NCBI RefSeq assembly: GCF_002483205.1
Contig: NZ_DLHM01000001.1
Span: forward strand, 687,176-751,175
DNA: 64,000 nt
Reading direction: 5' to 3'
Origin: Flavihumibacter sp. UBA7668
GTDB taxonomy: Bacteria > Bacteroidota > Bacteroidia > Chitinophagales > Chitinophagaceae
Positions 19,122-28,928 of this stretch are shown here, piece after piece. The notes beneath the pieces were generated by a model. The model was not told the DNA's origin. It made no database searches and saw only the letters and a program-made list of their open reading frames with translations. How positions within the stretch are numbered: position 1 is the stretch's first letter; each line of letters starts with the position of its first letter. The translations under genes were made by a program, and so were the position numbers.

Positions 19122-20456
19122 TTAATTTAATTGTAATATGCCCATTGCTCTTTTTAATTGTAATTCAATCAGCCGAATGGAGAATGCAGCTTGTAACTGG
19201 TCCAGTTTCGCTTTCGTTAATGCCAGTTCAGCATCCGTAAGCTCAAGCCGGTTACCCAAACCATTACAGTACCGGTCATTCATCATTGTATAATTAATCT
19301 GGGCAGCTTCTACGCTTTGTTGCAGTATGTTCCATTGGTCGTATGCTTCTATAAGGTTTGCATTTAATGATACCAATTCTGTCTGGATACTTTTCTTCAA
19401 ATCTGCCAAAGCAATTTCATTTTGTTTTATATTCAACTTAGATTGCATGGATTTATACTTTAAACGATTTCCATAATAAATCGGTACCGTTAATCGAACA
19501 CCCGCAAAAGAAGTACGGGGAAAACTATAATTCCCGAACTTCAGATTATCCGACTGGTTTTGTACCTGATATTGTGCTATGGCAAACAATTGAGGTTTAA
19601 ATCCAGCTTTTGCATTAACCATTAATTCATTTGAATGCTCAATTCTTAAGGATTGGATCCTTAGGTCCTTACGGTTATCCATGGCAACTGAAAGACCAAC
19701 ACCGGTAACCTTAAATGTTTGTTCTGTTAAAGTGATACTGTCTGTAAATTCCAACTGTACACTGTCTTCGAGGCCCATTAGTTGATTTAACTGCACAGAC
19801 AAAACACCCATATTGTTTTTCAAAGCTGAGATAGCAGCATGAAGATTTTGAACAGAAATATAATTGCTCAGCGTATCAGTTTTTAAACTTTTTCCCTGAA
19901 GGAATAAGGATCGGGAATCTTTCAATGCCCTTTGATTACGCAGTAAACTCTGCTCCAGCACTTTTTGCTGCTCTTTATTCATCAAAACGGTAAAGTATAA
20001 TTGGGCAATATTCAGCGCCAAATTTTCTTCTGTATTATTGATTTCCTGCTTACTGATCTGCTCATTTATACCAGCCATACGGATATTACTTTTGGCAACA
20101 GGATTTAAGAGAGAATAACTCCCCACAATACTACCGTCAAAGGCTAGCCGACCTCCAAATTTTACAGCATTTAATTTAGGAGAACTGCTTTCATTCCTTA
20201 AATAGATAACAGGTCTTTCACCATATAATGAATAATCCCCATTAGCACTTATCGTAGGCAATAAGAAACTTTTAGCCTCCTTTACTGCTACCCCTGCTTT
20301 TTCACTTTCAAGCCATTTAATCTGTAACTGGCGGTTTCCTTTAGCAGCAATCTGAAAAGCCTCTTGCAAACTCAATCTTTTAACTTGAGATTTCAAATTT
20401 TCAGCACATATTACTAATGCCGATAGTATCAATAATTTTTGAATATATTGTTTCAT
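19122..20456 (-). CDS. TolC family outer-membrane protein
   Basis: About 444 residues from the ATG at 20456 (MKQYIQKLLILSALVI), which starts the signal peptide; upstream in-frame codons add no domain. OEP repeats are clear: RLSLQEAFQIAAKGNRQLQ in the first repeat and NGLGNRLELTDAELALTKAK in the second. It is the outer-membrane duct for the RND pump directly upstream (7 bp gap) in the same operon. Confidence 0.85.
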   Translation of the reverse strand: MKQYIQKLLILSALVICAENLKSQVKRLSLQEAFQIAAKGNRQLQIKWLESEKAGVAVKEAKSFLLPTISANGDYSLYGERPVIYLRNESSSPKLNAVKFGGRLAFDGSIVGSYSLLNPVAKSNIRMAGINEQISKQEINNTEENLALNIAQLYFTVLMNKEQQKVLEQSLLRNQRALKDSRSLFLQGKSLKTDTLSNYISVQNLHAAISALKNNMGVLSVQLNQLMGLEDSVQLEFTDSITLTEQTFKVTGVGLSVAMDNRKDLRIQSLRIEHSNELMVNAKAGFKPQLFAIAQYQVQNQSDNLKFGNYSFPRTSFAGVRLTVPIYYGNRLKYKSMQSKLNIKQNEIALADLKKSIQTELVSLNANLIEAYDQWNILQQSVEAAQINYTMMNDRYCNGLGNRLELTDAELALTKAKLDQLQAAFSIRLIELQLKRAMGILQLN

Positions 20457-20463
20457 AACTTTT

Positions 20464-23400
20464 TCATTTATGATCAGGTAATTTGTAATGAGTATCACCA
20501 ATTGGAGTAACTTCCTCCACTTTCATCTTTATTTTGGGGGAAGAGAAATAGGAATACACCGCCGGAATGATAAACAGGGTTAAAATACCGGCAAACAGCA
20601 ACCCCCCTGCAATTACAATCCCCAGGGATTGCCGACTGTTATTCGTTAAAGCAATAGGTAGCGCACCAAATATCATTGCCAATGAAGTCATTAGGATGGG
20701 ACGGAAACGTTGTTCCGCCGCCTGAATAGCTGCTTCAAGCTTTGGCATACCAGTTTCCTTTAAATGATTCGCAAACTCTACTATCAGGATTCCATTTTTG
20801 GTGATCAAGCCTACCAGCGTAATGATACCAATCTGACTAAATACATTCAGGCTTTGGCCAAACCAATGTAAACTCAGCAATGCACCTGCTACTGCCATAG
20901 GTACTGTTAGCATTATGATCAGCGGATCACGAAGGCTTTCAAACTGCGCCGCCAGGATCATATAGATAAGTAACAATGAAAGAAGTAATGTGAAATTGAT
21001 ATTACCCTGGCTTTCCTGGTAATCCCGAGACTGGCCGGCTAATGTTGTTTTGAAATTTTCTCCTAAAACTTCAAGTTTAATTCGCTCCATCTCCTTAATA
21101 CCATCGGCTAAACTCACTCCTGGAGCCAGACCGGCGGACACGGTTGCAGAAGTATATTGGTCGTACCGGTAGATGGCAGCAGGACTAATACCTTCATCAA
21201 TGGTAACCAGATTATCCAGGGAGATCATTTGTCCATTGGCAGAACGAACATAAACAGCACGCAGGTCACTAATATCATTCCTGTTTGTTCTTTCAACTTG
21301 TCCAATTACTTCGTACTGGCGGTCATTTTGTAAATAATATCCATAACGCTGACCGGAAAACGATAATTGTAATGCCCTTGCCACTTCCTGAATTGATACT
21401 CCAATTAAAGCTGCTTTTTTACGGTCAATATTAATTGTTAATTCAGGCTTATTTATTTTAAGATCTGCATCCACAAACATCAATTTCTTACTTTGTCTGG
21501 CTGCATTTAAAAACTTAGGCAATATTGAAGAAATGCTATCTAATCCGGGGGCTTGTAATACAAATTGTATTGGCATACCACCACCATAACGGGTACCTAT
21601 GGTTGGCGGAAGGTAAGGAAACAATAAAATATTCCTGAAATTGCCCGAAGCCATTCCATATTGATTATAGAGCTGCTGAATTGTCGTTTTTCTCTCTTTT
21701 GGGTCTTTTAAATAAATAGATTGTACCGCAAAACTTGTTGGAGCCGGAGCAGGTATAAAAGAAATAGCTACCATCGAATAAGTTTGATATAAGCCATCAG
21801 TAGAATCATTTACATACTTACCCACCTCCATCATATTTTGTTTCATTTTATCGAATGAAACACCTTCCGGGGCAATTGCTATCAAACTCATATTACTTCT
21901 GTCTTCAACTGGCGCTAATTCACTAGGTAAATTTTTTCCAATAAAGTAAATCAAACAGGTAGTTCCAATAAGAAATACAAATGCTAACCAGCGATAACGC
22001 ATAAAGCCTTTTAACCATGTTGCATATCCGTTATTTAATATGATAAAGAACGGCTCTGTATTACGATACAACCAGTTTGGCTTATCCTGCTTTTTCAAAA
22101 GATACGCACTCAGCATGGGCGATAATGTCAACGCTACAAAAGCAGATACCAATACTGAACCAGACACCACAATAGCAAATTCCTTAAACAACTGTCCACT
22201 GATACCACCCATAAATATGATGGGCATAAAAACCGCAGCCAAAGTGATAGTTGTAGAGATTACAGCAAAATATATTTCTTTACTGCCTGCAAAAGCTGCC
22301 TGTACAGGAGACATGCCCTCTTCCACTTTTTTATAAATATTTTCAAGCACTACGATTGCATCATCCACCACTAAACCAATAGCCAGCACCAATCCCAATA
22401 AGGTTAAAACATTAATAGAAAAACCAGCTATGTACATAATAAAGAAAGCAGATAGTATAGAAACCGGGATTGCAATTACCGGAATGATGGTTGATCTCCA
22501 GTCACGAAGAAAAAGGAAAATGATGATCACCACCAAACCAAAAGCGATAAGTAAAGTTTCTTCCACTTCTTTGATTGATTCACGAACCGGTTTGGTATAA
22601 TCAAATCCAACAATTAGGCGATACGCTGAGGGTATTTCTTTTTTCAGAACTTCCAGTCGTTTATAAAACTCATCCACTACTTTAATCGCATTTGCACCTC
22701 TTTGGATTTGTATAGCTACGCCCACACCAATTGCATTTTTACCACCTGTTTCGTTGATAATTGCGTTACGTTCATTCATTTCACCCAGCTCTGCATATCC
22801 AATTTCTTTTAACCGAATAACAGCGTTAGCAGTTTGTTTAATGATCATTTCATTAAACTCTTCAGGTGTAGTCAGCCTACCCAGGGTACGAACACTAAGT
22901 TCATTGCTGCTGCCTTCAATACGTCCGGAGGGGAGATCAATATTCTCTTTCGCCAGTGCTATTCGAATATCTTCAGGTGTTAACTGATAAGACGCTAATT
23001 TTACAGGATCGAAACGTAAGCGCATGGCATATTTATGTTCACCAACTATGGCTACACGTTGAATGCCGGGAATAGATTGAATACGATCTTTAATTACAGT
23101 TGATGCCAGATGACTCACCTCCTTTATATCTTTTGTATCGCTTTCAACTTCAAGGAAAGCTACCAGGTTATCGGGTGATGTCGCCTTTTCTACAATTGGA
23201 GGATCTACATCGGCTGGGATCTGGCTTTTAGATTTAGCTACTTTATCTCTTACATCATTCAAAGCGTCTTCCAAATCCACGTCACGGTTAAACTCCACAG
23301 ATATCACACTCACCTGTTCCCTTGATTCGGATGAAATTGTTCTAACACCATTGGCCTCGGCAACTGATTCTTCAATGGGCTTGGTAATCTTTGATGCAAT

Positions 23401-23574
23401 TACATCAGGACTTGCTCCTGCATAAAATGTAATAATAGAAATAACGGGAGGTTCAGTCATCGGGAACTCTCTAACACCAAGATAACGCCACCCTACCAGT
23501 CCTGCGATAACAATCAGTGCAGAAAATACAGCAGCCAGAACCGGCTTTTTTATACTTATTGACGGTAAACTCAT
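20464..23574 (-). CDS. RND multidrug efflux permease, HAE1 (AcrB/MexB-like) family
   Basis: 1036 residues, full length. Starts MSLPSISIKKPVLAAVFS with TM helix 1; GVREFPMTEPPVISI, then porter subdomains, TM helix 4 with the proton-relay acidic pair (GLVLAIGLVVDDAIVVLEN), ITLAAVFMPIIFMGG, a second porter half and a last block with GLITKNGILIVEFANH and RPILMTSLAMIFGALPIAL. The lack of heavy-metal-type motifs and the VVDDAIVVLEN signature place it in the hydrophobe/amphiphile class. Operon: adaptor, this pump, TolC, MFS. Confidence 0.92.
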   Translation of the reverse strand: MSLPSISIKKPVLAAVFSALIVIAGLVGWRYLGVREFPMTEPPVISIITFYAGASPDVIASKITKPIEESVAEANGVRTISSESREQVSVISVEFNRDVDLEDALNDVRDKVAKSKSQIPADVDPPIVEKATSPDNLVAFLEVESDTKDIKEVSHLASTVIKDRIQSIPGIQRVAIVGEHKYAMRLRFDPVKLASYQLTPEDIRIALAKENIDLPSGRIEGSSNELSVRTLGRLTTPEEFNEMIIKQTANAVIRLKEIGYAELGEMNERNAIINETGGKNAIGVGVAIQIQRGANAIKVVDEFYKRLEVLKKEIPSAYRLIVGFDYTKPVRESIKEVEETLLIAFGLVVIIIFLFLRDWRSTIIPVIAIPVSILSAFFIMYIAGFSINVLTLLGLVLAIGLVVDDAIVVLENIYKKVEEGMSPVQAAFAGSKEIYFAVISTTITLAAVFMPIIFMGGISGQLFKEFAIVVSGSVLVSAFVALTLSPMLSAYLLKKQDKPNWLYRNTEPFFIILNNGYATWLKGFMRYRWLAFVFLIGTTCLIYFIGKNLPSELAPVEDRSNMSLIAIAPEGVSFDKMKQNMMEVGKYVNDSTDGLYQTYSMVAISFIPAPAPTSFAVQSIYLKDPKERKTTIQQLYNQYGMASGNFRNILLFPYLPPTIGTRYGGGMPIQFVLQAPGLDSISSILPKFLNAARQSKKLMFVDADLKINKPELTINIDRKKAALIGVSIQEVARALQLSFSGQRYGYYLQNDRQYEVIGQVERTNRNDISDLRAVYVRSANGQMISLDNLVTIDEGISPAAIYRYDQYTSATVSAGLAPGVSLADGIKEMERIKLEVLGENFKTTLAGQSRDYQESQGNINFTLLLSLLLIYMILAAQFESLRDPLIIMLTVPMAVAGALLSLHWFGQSLNVFSQIGIITLVGLITKNGILIVEFANHLKETGMPKLEAAIQAAEQRFRPILMTSLAMIFGALPIALTNNSRQSLGIVIAGGLLFAGILTLFIIPAVYSYFSSPKIKMKVEEVTPIGDTHYKLPDHK

Positions 23575-23596
23575 GGTTTAATATTTTGATGGATAC

Positions 23597-24658
23597 TTAT
23601 TTGATGGATACAACAGATACTGGCATTCCATCACCTGCACGTAACATATTTGATATCATTACAGTATCTCCACTGGCAATACCCGTACTGATTCTTGCGG
23701 CCTTTTCGTTCCGATTAACAACAGCTACTTCTGTTATTTTTGCGACACCATTCTTAACCAAAAACACGCTATACCCACTTGCTCCTGGAAGAAGGGCTTC
23801 TGTTGGAACAAAAATTCCTTTTTCATTATCTTTTGTTGTTTTGAAAAAAACTTTAGCAGACATGCCAGCTTTTAATTTTCCCAAAGGTTTATTGATAATG
23901 GCCTGCACCGTAATATTCCTGGACTGAAGGTCCACACCAGCTTCTGTTGATACAACAGTTGCGAGATCTTGTTCTTTATTCTGCTCAGTTGTAAATGAAA
24001 TTTTATTACCTGAATTAATCAATGGTAAATATTTTTCTGACACATTAAATTGGATCTTTAATGTTCCCGATTCCTGTAAATTAACCAATGGTAACCCAGG
24101 AGAAACCAGTGAACCGGCAAAAACTTTGGATATACCAATAACACCTGAGAAAGGGGCTCTGACAGAAGTCTTAGCTAATTCAACCCGCAAAATCTCTTCT
24201 GCTGCCTGCAATGATTGTACTTTAGCCAAAGCAATGTCATATTCCTCCTGTCGAACAGTTTCTGTTTTTAGTAATTCATATAAACGACGTTCAATAATTT
24301 GAGCAAGATTTAAATCTGCCTGCAACTGACGGAGTTTAGCACGGATGTCTGAATCATCTAATTTATACAACAATTGTCCCTGGCTTACATAACTTCCATC
24401 TTTAAAAGCAACGTATGAAACCTTCCTTGATAACTCACTCATAATATCTACTGTGCGATTAGGCACAATAGAACCAGCTACAATTTCAGTTTGATCTAAA
24501 GTTATTTCGCTTGCAATAATTACATCTACCGGTAACGCGGGCGGTATTGTTGTTTTATCTTCAACCTTCCTTGAATCTGATGCTTTGGAAGAGCATGCGG
24601 CGGATAATGCCACCACTACTATTGCAGCAATAAAATGATTCCATTTATTTGTTTGCAT
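23597..24658 (-). CDS. RND efflux periplasmic adaptor (MexA/AcrA-like) lipoprotein
   Basis: 353 residues with lipobox SAAC near residue 22. The barrel-sandwich motif NRTVDIMSELSRKVSYV, the coiled-coil hairpin (LRQLQADLNLAQIIERRL ... EEYDIALAKVQSL) and SVRAPFSGVIGISKVFAGS are typical. First gene of the operon below the AraC-HMA regulator; stop and next start are 22 bp apart. Confidence 0.87.
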   Translation of the reverse strand: MQTNKWNHFIAAIVVVALSAACSSKASDSRKVEDKTTIPPALPVDVIIASEITLDQTEIVAGSIVPNRTVDIMSELSRKVSYVAFKDGSYVSQGQLLYKLDDSDIRAKLRQLQADLNLAQIIERRLYELLKTETVRQEEYDIALAKVQSLQAAEEILRVELAKTSVRAPFSGVIGISKVFAGSLVSPGLPLVNLQESGTLKIQFNVSEKYLPLINSGNKISFTTEQNKEQDLATVVSTEAGVDLQSRNITVQAIINKPLGKLKAGMSAKVFFKTTKDNEKGIFVPTEALLPGASGYSVFLVKNGVAKITEVAVVNRNEKAARISTGIASGDTVMISNMLRAGDGMPVSVVSIK

Positions 24659-24686
24659 ATATTACTATTTAATTTTGATTGATACA

Positions 24687-24694
24687 CAAAACTA
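24687..24694 (-). promoter_or_regulatory. Candidate -7 element of the RND operon
   Basis: On the minus strand the octamer TAGTTTTG fits the Bacteroidota -7 consensus TAnnTTTG and ends 28 bp before the adaptor start codon. No convincing -33 TTTG is seen, which would suit a promoter that needs the AraC-type activator encoded just upstream. Confidence 0.35.
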
Positions 24695-24847
24695 AATGGT
24701 GATACATGTGGAAATGTTATACTATAGCCTGTAAGAATTATATTATTTCCAGATGCCAATTAAAAGGATTTCACGTACTAGTTTGAAAAGAATAAATCAT
24801 CCCGGCGTAGCTGTTCGTACATTTTCATGCAGAACATGAATCTAACT

Positions 24848-25411
24848 TTATCTTACAAGCTTCTTTCTGCGTATCTCTTTAAAGTAGGTAGGAGTTAAAC
24901 CAGTTTGCTGTTTAAACTGCCGTGAGAGATGCGCCACACTGCTGAAGTTTAATTTAAAAGCTATATCAGCCAGCGTTTCTTCCGTATATACCAAAAACTC
25001 TTTTACTTTTTCGATTCGGTACTCAATAAGGTATTTCTCGATCGTCGTCTTTTCCATTTCAGAAAAGAAAGTACTTATTTTATCGTATTCTGTCCCAAGT
25101 CGTTTTCGGACCAGATCAGAAAAGCGAAAAGCCTTTGGAAAATCATAATCACCACCATACACTTCTTTTAATAGTGCTTTTACCATTTGCACCATCTTTC
25201 CCCTTTTATCTTCCACCAGGCTAAAGCCATAAGGTTTTAACTTTTCTTCCAATATAGTTGCTTCTTCCGCACCTATTGAACCAGTTAGAGTTACTTCTCC
25301 AAGTTGTATTTCAATGGCTTCAAAACCTCCTTCCTCCAATACATTTTCTACCGTTTTTATACATCGCTGACAAACCATGCCTTTTATGATGAACTTGCGG
25401 TTGCCGTACAT
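24848..25411 (-). CDS. AraC-type regulator with N-terminal HMA-like metal-binding domain
   Basis: 187 residues in two parts. Residues 1-70 (MYGNRKFIIKGMVCQRCIKT and the following alternation of strands and helices) have the length and pattern of a heavy-metal-associated domain, with the CxxC pair at 14-17. Residues 90-187 are an AraC double HTH (LADIAFKLNFSSVAHLSRQF, then GLTPTYFKEIRR). It lies 189 bp upstream of the RND-TolC-MFS operon on the same strand and is its likely regulator. Direct metal sensing by the CxxC is inference. Confidence 0.85.
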   Translation of the reverse strand: MYGNRKFIIKGMVCQRCIKTVENVLEEGGFEAIEIQLGEVTLTGSIGAEEATILEEKLKPYGFSLVEDKRGKMVQMVKALLKEVYGGDYDFPKAFRFSDLVRKRLGTEYDKISTFFSEMEKTTIEKYLIEYRIEKVKEFLVYTEETLADIAFKLNFSSVAHLSRQFKQQTGLTPTYFKEIRRKKLVR

Positions 25412-25581
25412 ATGCTAAAATTTAGTACATCAAAATAAGAGGAAATAAAAATCGGCATTGTTATATTATTCCATGAAAATTGTATATAATTTTAGTTTAG
25501 CGCTGGATCCGGCACTGCTTAAAAAACTAGTGTTGGCGAGAATGCATAAAATAGATGCAAGGACCAAATAAATCAAACCTC

Positions 25582-25767
25582 ATGAGTAATCAGGCGGAAA
25601 ATTATAAGCGGCGATTATTTATCAATCTGCCAGTTACCAATTTGGAAAATTCCTGTTTATTTTATTTGAAACTGGGATTTAGCCTATAGCCATTATTTAC
25701 AGGGCAGGATCAAATCTGCATGGCATGGAGTGATAAGATATTGCTCATGCTGCAATCAAGATCATTT
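25582..25767 (+). pseudogene. Relic of the start of a VOC-GNAT gene
   Basis: The 186 bp align without gaps to the first 186 bp of the intact VOC-GNAT gene at 41131, with 21 differences (about 89 percent identity). An in-frame TAG replaces the Tyr codon at position 36 and the similarity ends abruptly at 25767. It is a decayed partial copy, in the same orientation as the intact gene, on the far side of the polysaccharide locus. Confidence 0.85.
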
Positions 25768-25768
25768 A

Positions 25769-25798
25769 CCCCTATCCCCTGCTGCCACCGGTTACCAG
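25769..25798 (-). pseudogene. Fragment of an SDR gene (nucleotide-binding loop)
   Basis: These 30 bp match 2112-2141, inside the SDR gene, at 29 of 30 positions; read on the minus strand they encode LVTGGSRG and then a stop. The fragment abuts the VOC relic, so the spot is a junction of two gene pieces. No further SDR similarity is visible on either side. Confidence 0.55.
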
Positions 25799-25819
25799 GT
25801 AGATATTCACGGTGCTGTC

Positions 25820-26941
25820 TTATTCCTGTTTTAGCGGAACACAAACATTCATGGAATGGGAACGAGAAGGATCCAGCCCCATAGCTCCAAATAAAAAACG
25901 GGGAACTCCCTTTTCCAAATATAAGCAGGGCCGCTCCAAATGATCTTTAGCAATTGTACCGTCTTCAAAATAAATTCTACTTCCAATTACTTTTGGGTGT
26001 TTAGCTGGTTGCCAATCATAACCGTTTGCAGAGGTCATTAATGCTAAAGCACCTTTATCGCCGGTGAACTTGCCAATTACATCACGCACAATCGCATAAT
26101 TGGTCCCTTTATAATGCCATATATAAGGATCCTCCGCCACCATCCATTCTTTACCCGCATCCGCAGATCCAAATATTGGTTTGCTATGTTTGATATAGGG
26201 GCCAGTAAGGGAGGAAGCAAATGCCACTCCAAATCGCACTTTACCTCCTTTCATGGTGCCATTTTTTTCTACTTGTTTATATAACAGGATAACACGTCCT
26301 TTATCATCTACTGTGGGTGCAGGATTTGATACAAGCATAGCATCATATGCTGTACTATCAAGACTAACATTTAAAATGGGCTCATCCCTTCTTTGCCATT
26401 CTCCTTCGGGATCATCAGCTACTGCAAGCCCAATACGCTGACTGTTTCTTCTGGCCCACCAGGCTTCTTCACCAAATTGATTAGATAACTTATTAATTTC
26501 AGCTGAACCATTGGCGCCCATGTAAAACATATAATATTTCCCCTTGTACTGTATTACTGCCGGATTGTGGGTACAGGCTCCATCCCAATAATTTTCTCCT
26601 CTGGCAGAAAAAATTACTTTTATATGTTTATATGGGCCGTTTGGTTTATCTGCCCGTGCTAATGCGATTTCTGAAAAATTAATCCACCCATTGTGGCCGG
26701 TATGTTTTGGCCAGCGTGAATAAAGCATATAAAATTTTCCATTTTCTCCTTTTGTAACCGATCCACACCAAATATTATATGAACTGTCTATAAATCTATT
26801 GTTCAATGGGATAGGCTGAACCATAGCGGCAATATTTATATCACCCATTGAACTACTATTATTTGTATCAGGCTTCTTTAGTACACTGCATGCAGCTAAA
26901 AAAAGGAGAAGTGCTGAAAAACACAGGTTGATTCGGTTCAT
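25820..26941 (-). CDS. Five-bladed beta-propeller glycosidase-like lipoprotein (GH43/GH117/GH130-type fold)
   Basis: 373 residues, lipobox LAAC near residue 18. The mature chain repeats propeller blades of the type YNIWCGSVTKGENGKFYMLY, CTHNPAVIQYKGKYYMFYMG, VSNPAPTVDDKGRVILLYK and VAEDPYIWHYKGTNYAIV. Acidic residues at blade starts (WDGACTHNP, AEDPY, FEDGTIA) are candidates for the catalytic set of GH43-like enzymes. The exact GH family is not clear to me. Last gene of the polysaccharide locus; it probably trims side chains at the cell surface or in the periplasm. Confidence 0.72.
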   Translation of the reverse strand: MNRINLCFSALLLFLAACSVLKKPDTNNSSSMGDINIAAMVQPIPLNNRFIDSSYNIWCGSVTKGENGKFYMLYSRWPKHTGHNGWINFSEIALARADKPNGPYKHIKVIFSARGENYWDGACTHNPAVIQYKGKYYMFYMGANGSAEINKLSNQFGEEAWWARRNSQRIGLAVADDPEGEWQRRDEPILNVSLDSTAYDAMLVSNPAPTVDDKGRVILLYKQVEKNGTMKGGKVRFGVAFASSLTGPYIKHSKPIFGSADAGKEWMVAEDPYIWHYKGTNYAIVRDVIGKFTGDKGALALMTSANGYDWQPAKHPKVIGSRIYFEDGTIAKDHLERPCLYLEKGVPRFLFGAMGLDPSRSHSMNVCVPLKQE

Positions 26942-26964
26942 TATATAAAAATTAGGTAGGAAGA

Positions 26965-28908
26965 TTAGTGTACAATTAATTCTGCTTCTTTTTTAAATCC
27001 CCAATATCCATAGGATGCTTTGTACACCATATTCTTTTGAACAGAAATTGTGGTTCTGAATGTATTGCTATTCATGCTTGTTTCCCTAACCTTATATCTA
27101 ACCGCCTTTCCATTGCCTTCTTTTAATTCTACCCACCCCTCATCAATTTTATCAGGATGTATATTAAGGGGCGCTTTCAACTGTATAAAAACTTTTGAGC
27201 CTTTTTTTGCTACTGTTATTTCCTTTCCCGCAGCATTCAGAAAACTGACCTTTGTACTATGTAATGCTGAAAAAGTGATGGTAGCCATCCAACCCCTGTT
27301 AGAGATCGCCCAGCCTTCCGTTGCATAGGCATTCTTCCCGATTCTATCAGTAGTGGTATCCACCAAATTTGTAATCGTATCAGTATGCAGGCGGGGGAAG
27401 TCTCTATCCAGCGGCGATCCATCCAGGGTACCCCTCACCAGGCCCAGTAATCCATACCCATCAGGATGGGCCTGCGGCCATCCGTGTTCAACTCCTTCCC
27501 AATAACCACCAATTTCTATCCTCTCTTTACTTTTATTACTTAAATGGGCACCCAAGGGATTTAAGCCAAAAACAAAATTTACCTGTGACCATGCCTGTTC
27601 TCTTACAGCCGGCTTATTCAATATATACGAAGCAGCAAACAAACTGCCGCCCAAAGCCGGTGCACCGCCTAATTCTTTTGTTTTGGGATGTGCCCATTCT
27701 GTTTTGCTGTGCACGCGGTACTGCCAGGGATTTTCCGTTTTGGAAAGGATATGCTTCATCCAGTCCTGCAGTTTTTCTTTACTTCCTTTAGGTGCCTTGT
27801 CTGGTGCCGTTAGCAGAAAGAAAGCCAGTGCCTGGGGAGTAATATGTTCGGCGTTGCGAATCCACCACATATGGCGGATGTTATTGAAATCCCAGTTTTT
27901 AATTATATCATTAGCACTTTCCTGCGCCCATTTTAAAAATTGATCCGGCTTGCCGTCTTTTTCATTAAGCTCTGTCAGGTACATGAAGAGGTTACTGAAA
28001 ACCGACTGGCCAAATGCATTGCCCATTTCATTAAATTCCTGGTAACCCGAGTCTACCCATTTATTACTGTATGTCCAGTACCGAACCACCTTGTGCCGAT
28101 CGTATGCGATCCATTTATCCAAACAAACCTGTCTGTATTTTCTATATTTATCTTCCGACAGATAAGGCTTCAGAAAGCTATGGTATGCTGCACAAACAGC
28201 CGCCAGCTGATCCAGTGTATTCCAGTAATCATAGGTCATTTTTTCTGTGCCTTCATACCCTACCCATCCATTCCTGTCGCCTATTGGTCCGTTGTACTTT
28301 ACATGGTGGTAGGCAAACTCTGCATGCCATAGAATAAGCGCAATTAAATCAGGTACTTCTCCATCCCCAAGTTCATTTTTCCAATTATCAAATAAAGCAG
28401 GATTGGAAGCATAGAACATGCTTTCAAATACCGTCTCTAATCCCCATGCACCACCATCCCTTGACGGACCTCCGCCATACACATTTGCTTCATTGGAATG
28501 AACCGGATTCGTAGAACCCCGCACATCAATAAAAAATCCATACGCTAACCTGGAAGAAAGAAGTTCCAGAAAATAGGGAGCAATTCGAAAAGGAACAGAA
28601 GGCGCCAGTCCCTGTACTTTTATCACATACGTTGTTTGGCTGTTTGATGTAGGATTAAAGCGGGAAAAATTTCCGCTATACCCTTTTATCTTTCCTTTAT
28701 ACACTACAAGTCCTGTTTGAACATCCGTGATTTCAAAATCAGTTCCATCAGCAACACCCCAGGCCACAAATCGCTTAGATTCTCCGGTATTATAGCCTGC
28801 CTGGTTCACCAATACCGTCCTCAGCGCCTTGGATTGTGCCTGAAGCTGAACCGCCTGTGATAGTAGTATTGCAAAGCATAACACGAACTTAAAAAGACGC
28901 ACTCTCAT
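26965..28908 (-). CDS. GH9-like glycoside hydrolase with N-terminal CelD Ig-like domain
   Basis: 647 residues with a Sec signal (ending LQAQ). Residues 30-110 start with VLVNQAGYNTGESKRF, typical of the Ig-like domain before GH9 catalytic modules. The middle is an (alpha/alpha)6-like helical region (MTYDYWNTLDQLAAVCAAYH, FGQSVFSNLFMYL) ending in the GH9-type NFVFGLNPLGAHL. Oddly, the DAGDY motif carrying the catalytic base pair of cellulases and the C-terminal acidic NE motif are not recognisable. About 90 residues of beta-domain follow. It may be a distant GH9 member with another specificity or a non-catalytic one. Confidence 0.68.
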   Translation of the reverse strand: MRVRLFKFVLCFAILLSQAVQLQAQSKALRTVLVNQAGYNTGESKRFVAWGVADGTDFEITDVQTGLVVYKGKIKGYSGNFSRFNPTSNSQTTYVIKVQGLAPSVPFRIAPYFLELLSSRLAYGFFIDVRGSTNPVHSNEANVYGGGPSRDGGAWGLETVFESMFYASNPALFDNWKNELGDGEVPDLIALILWHAEFAYHHVKYNGPIGDRNGWVGYEGTEKMTYDYWNTLDQLAAVCAAYHSFLKPYLSEDKYRKYRQVCLDKWIAYDRHKVVRYWTYSNKWVDSGYQEFNEMGNAFGQSVFSNLFMYLTELNEKDGKPDQFLKWAQESANDIIKNWDFNNIRHMWWIRNAEHITPQALAFFLLTAPDKAPKGSKEKLQDWMKHILSKTENPWQYRVHSKTEWAHPKTKELGGAPALGGSLFAASYILNKPAVREQAWSQVNFVFGLNPLGAHLSNKSKERIEIGGYWEGVEHGWPQAHPDGYGLLGLVRGTLDGSPLDRDFPRLHTDTITNLVDTTTDRIGKNAYATEGWAISNRGWMATITFSALHSTKVSFLNAAGKEITVAKKGSKVFIQLKAPLNIHPDKIDEGWVELKEGNGKAVRYKVRETSMNSNTFRTTISVQKNMVYKASYGYWGFKKEAELIVH

Positions 28909-28928
28909 TATAGAAATTTTTTAAGCTT

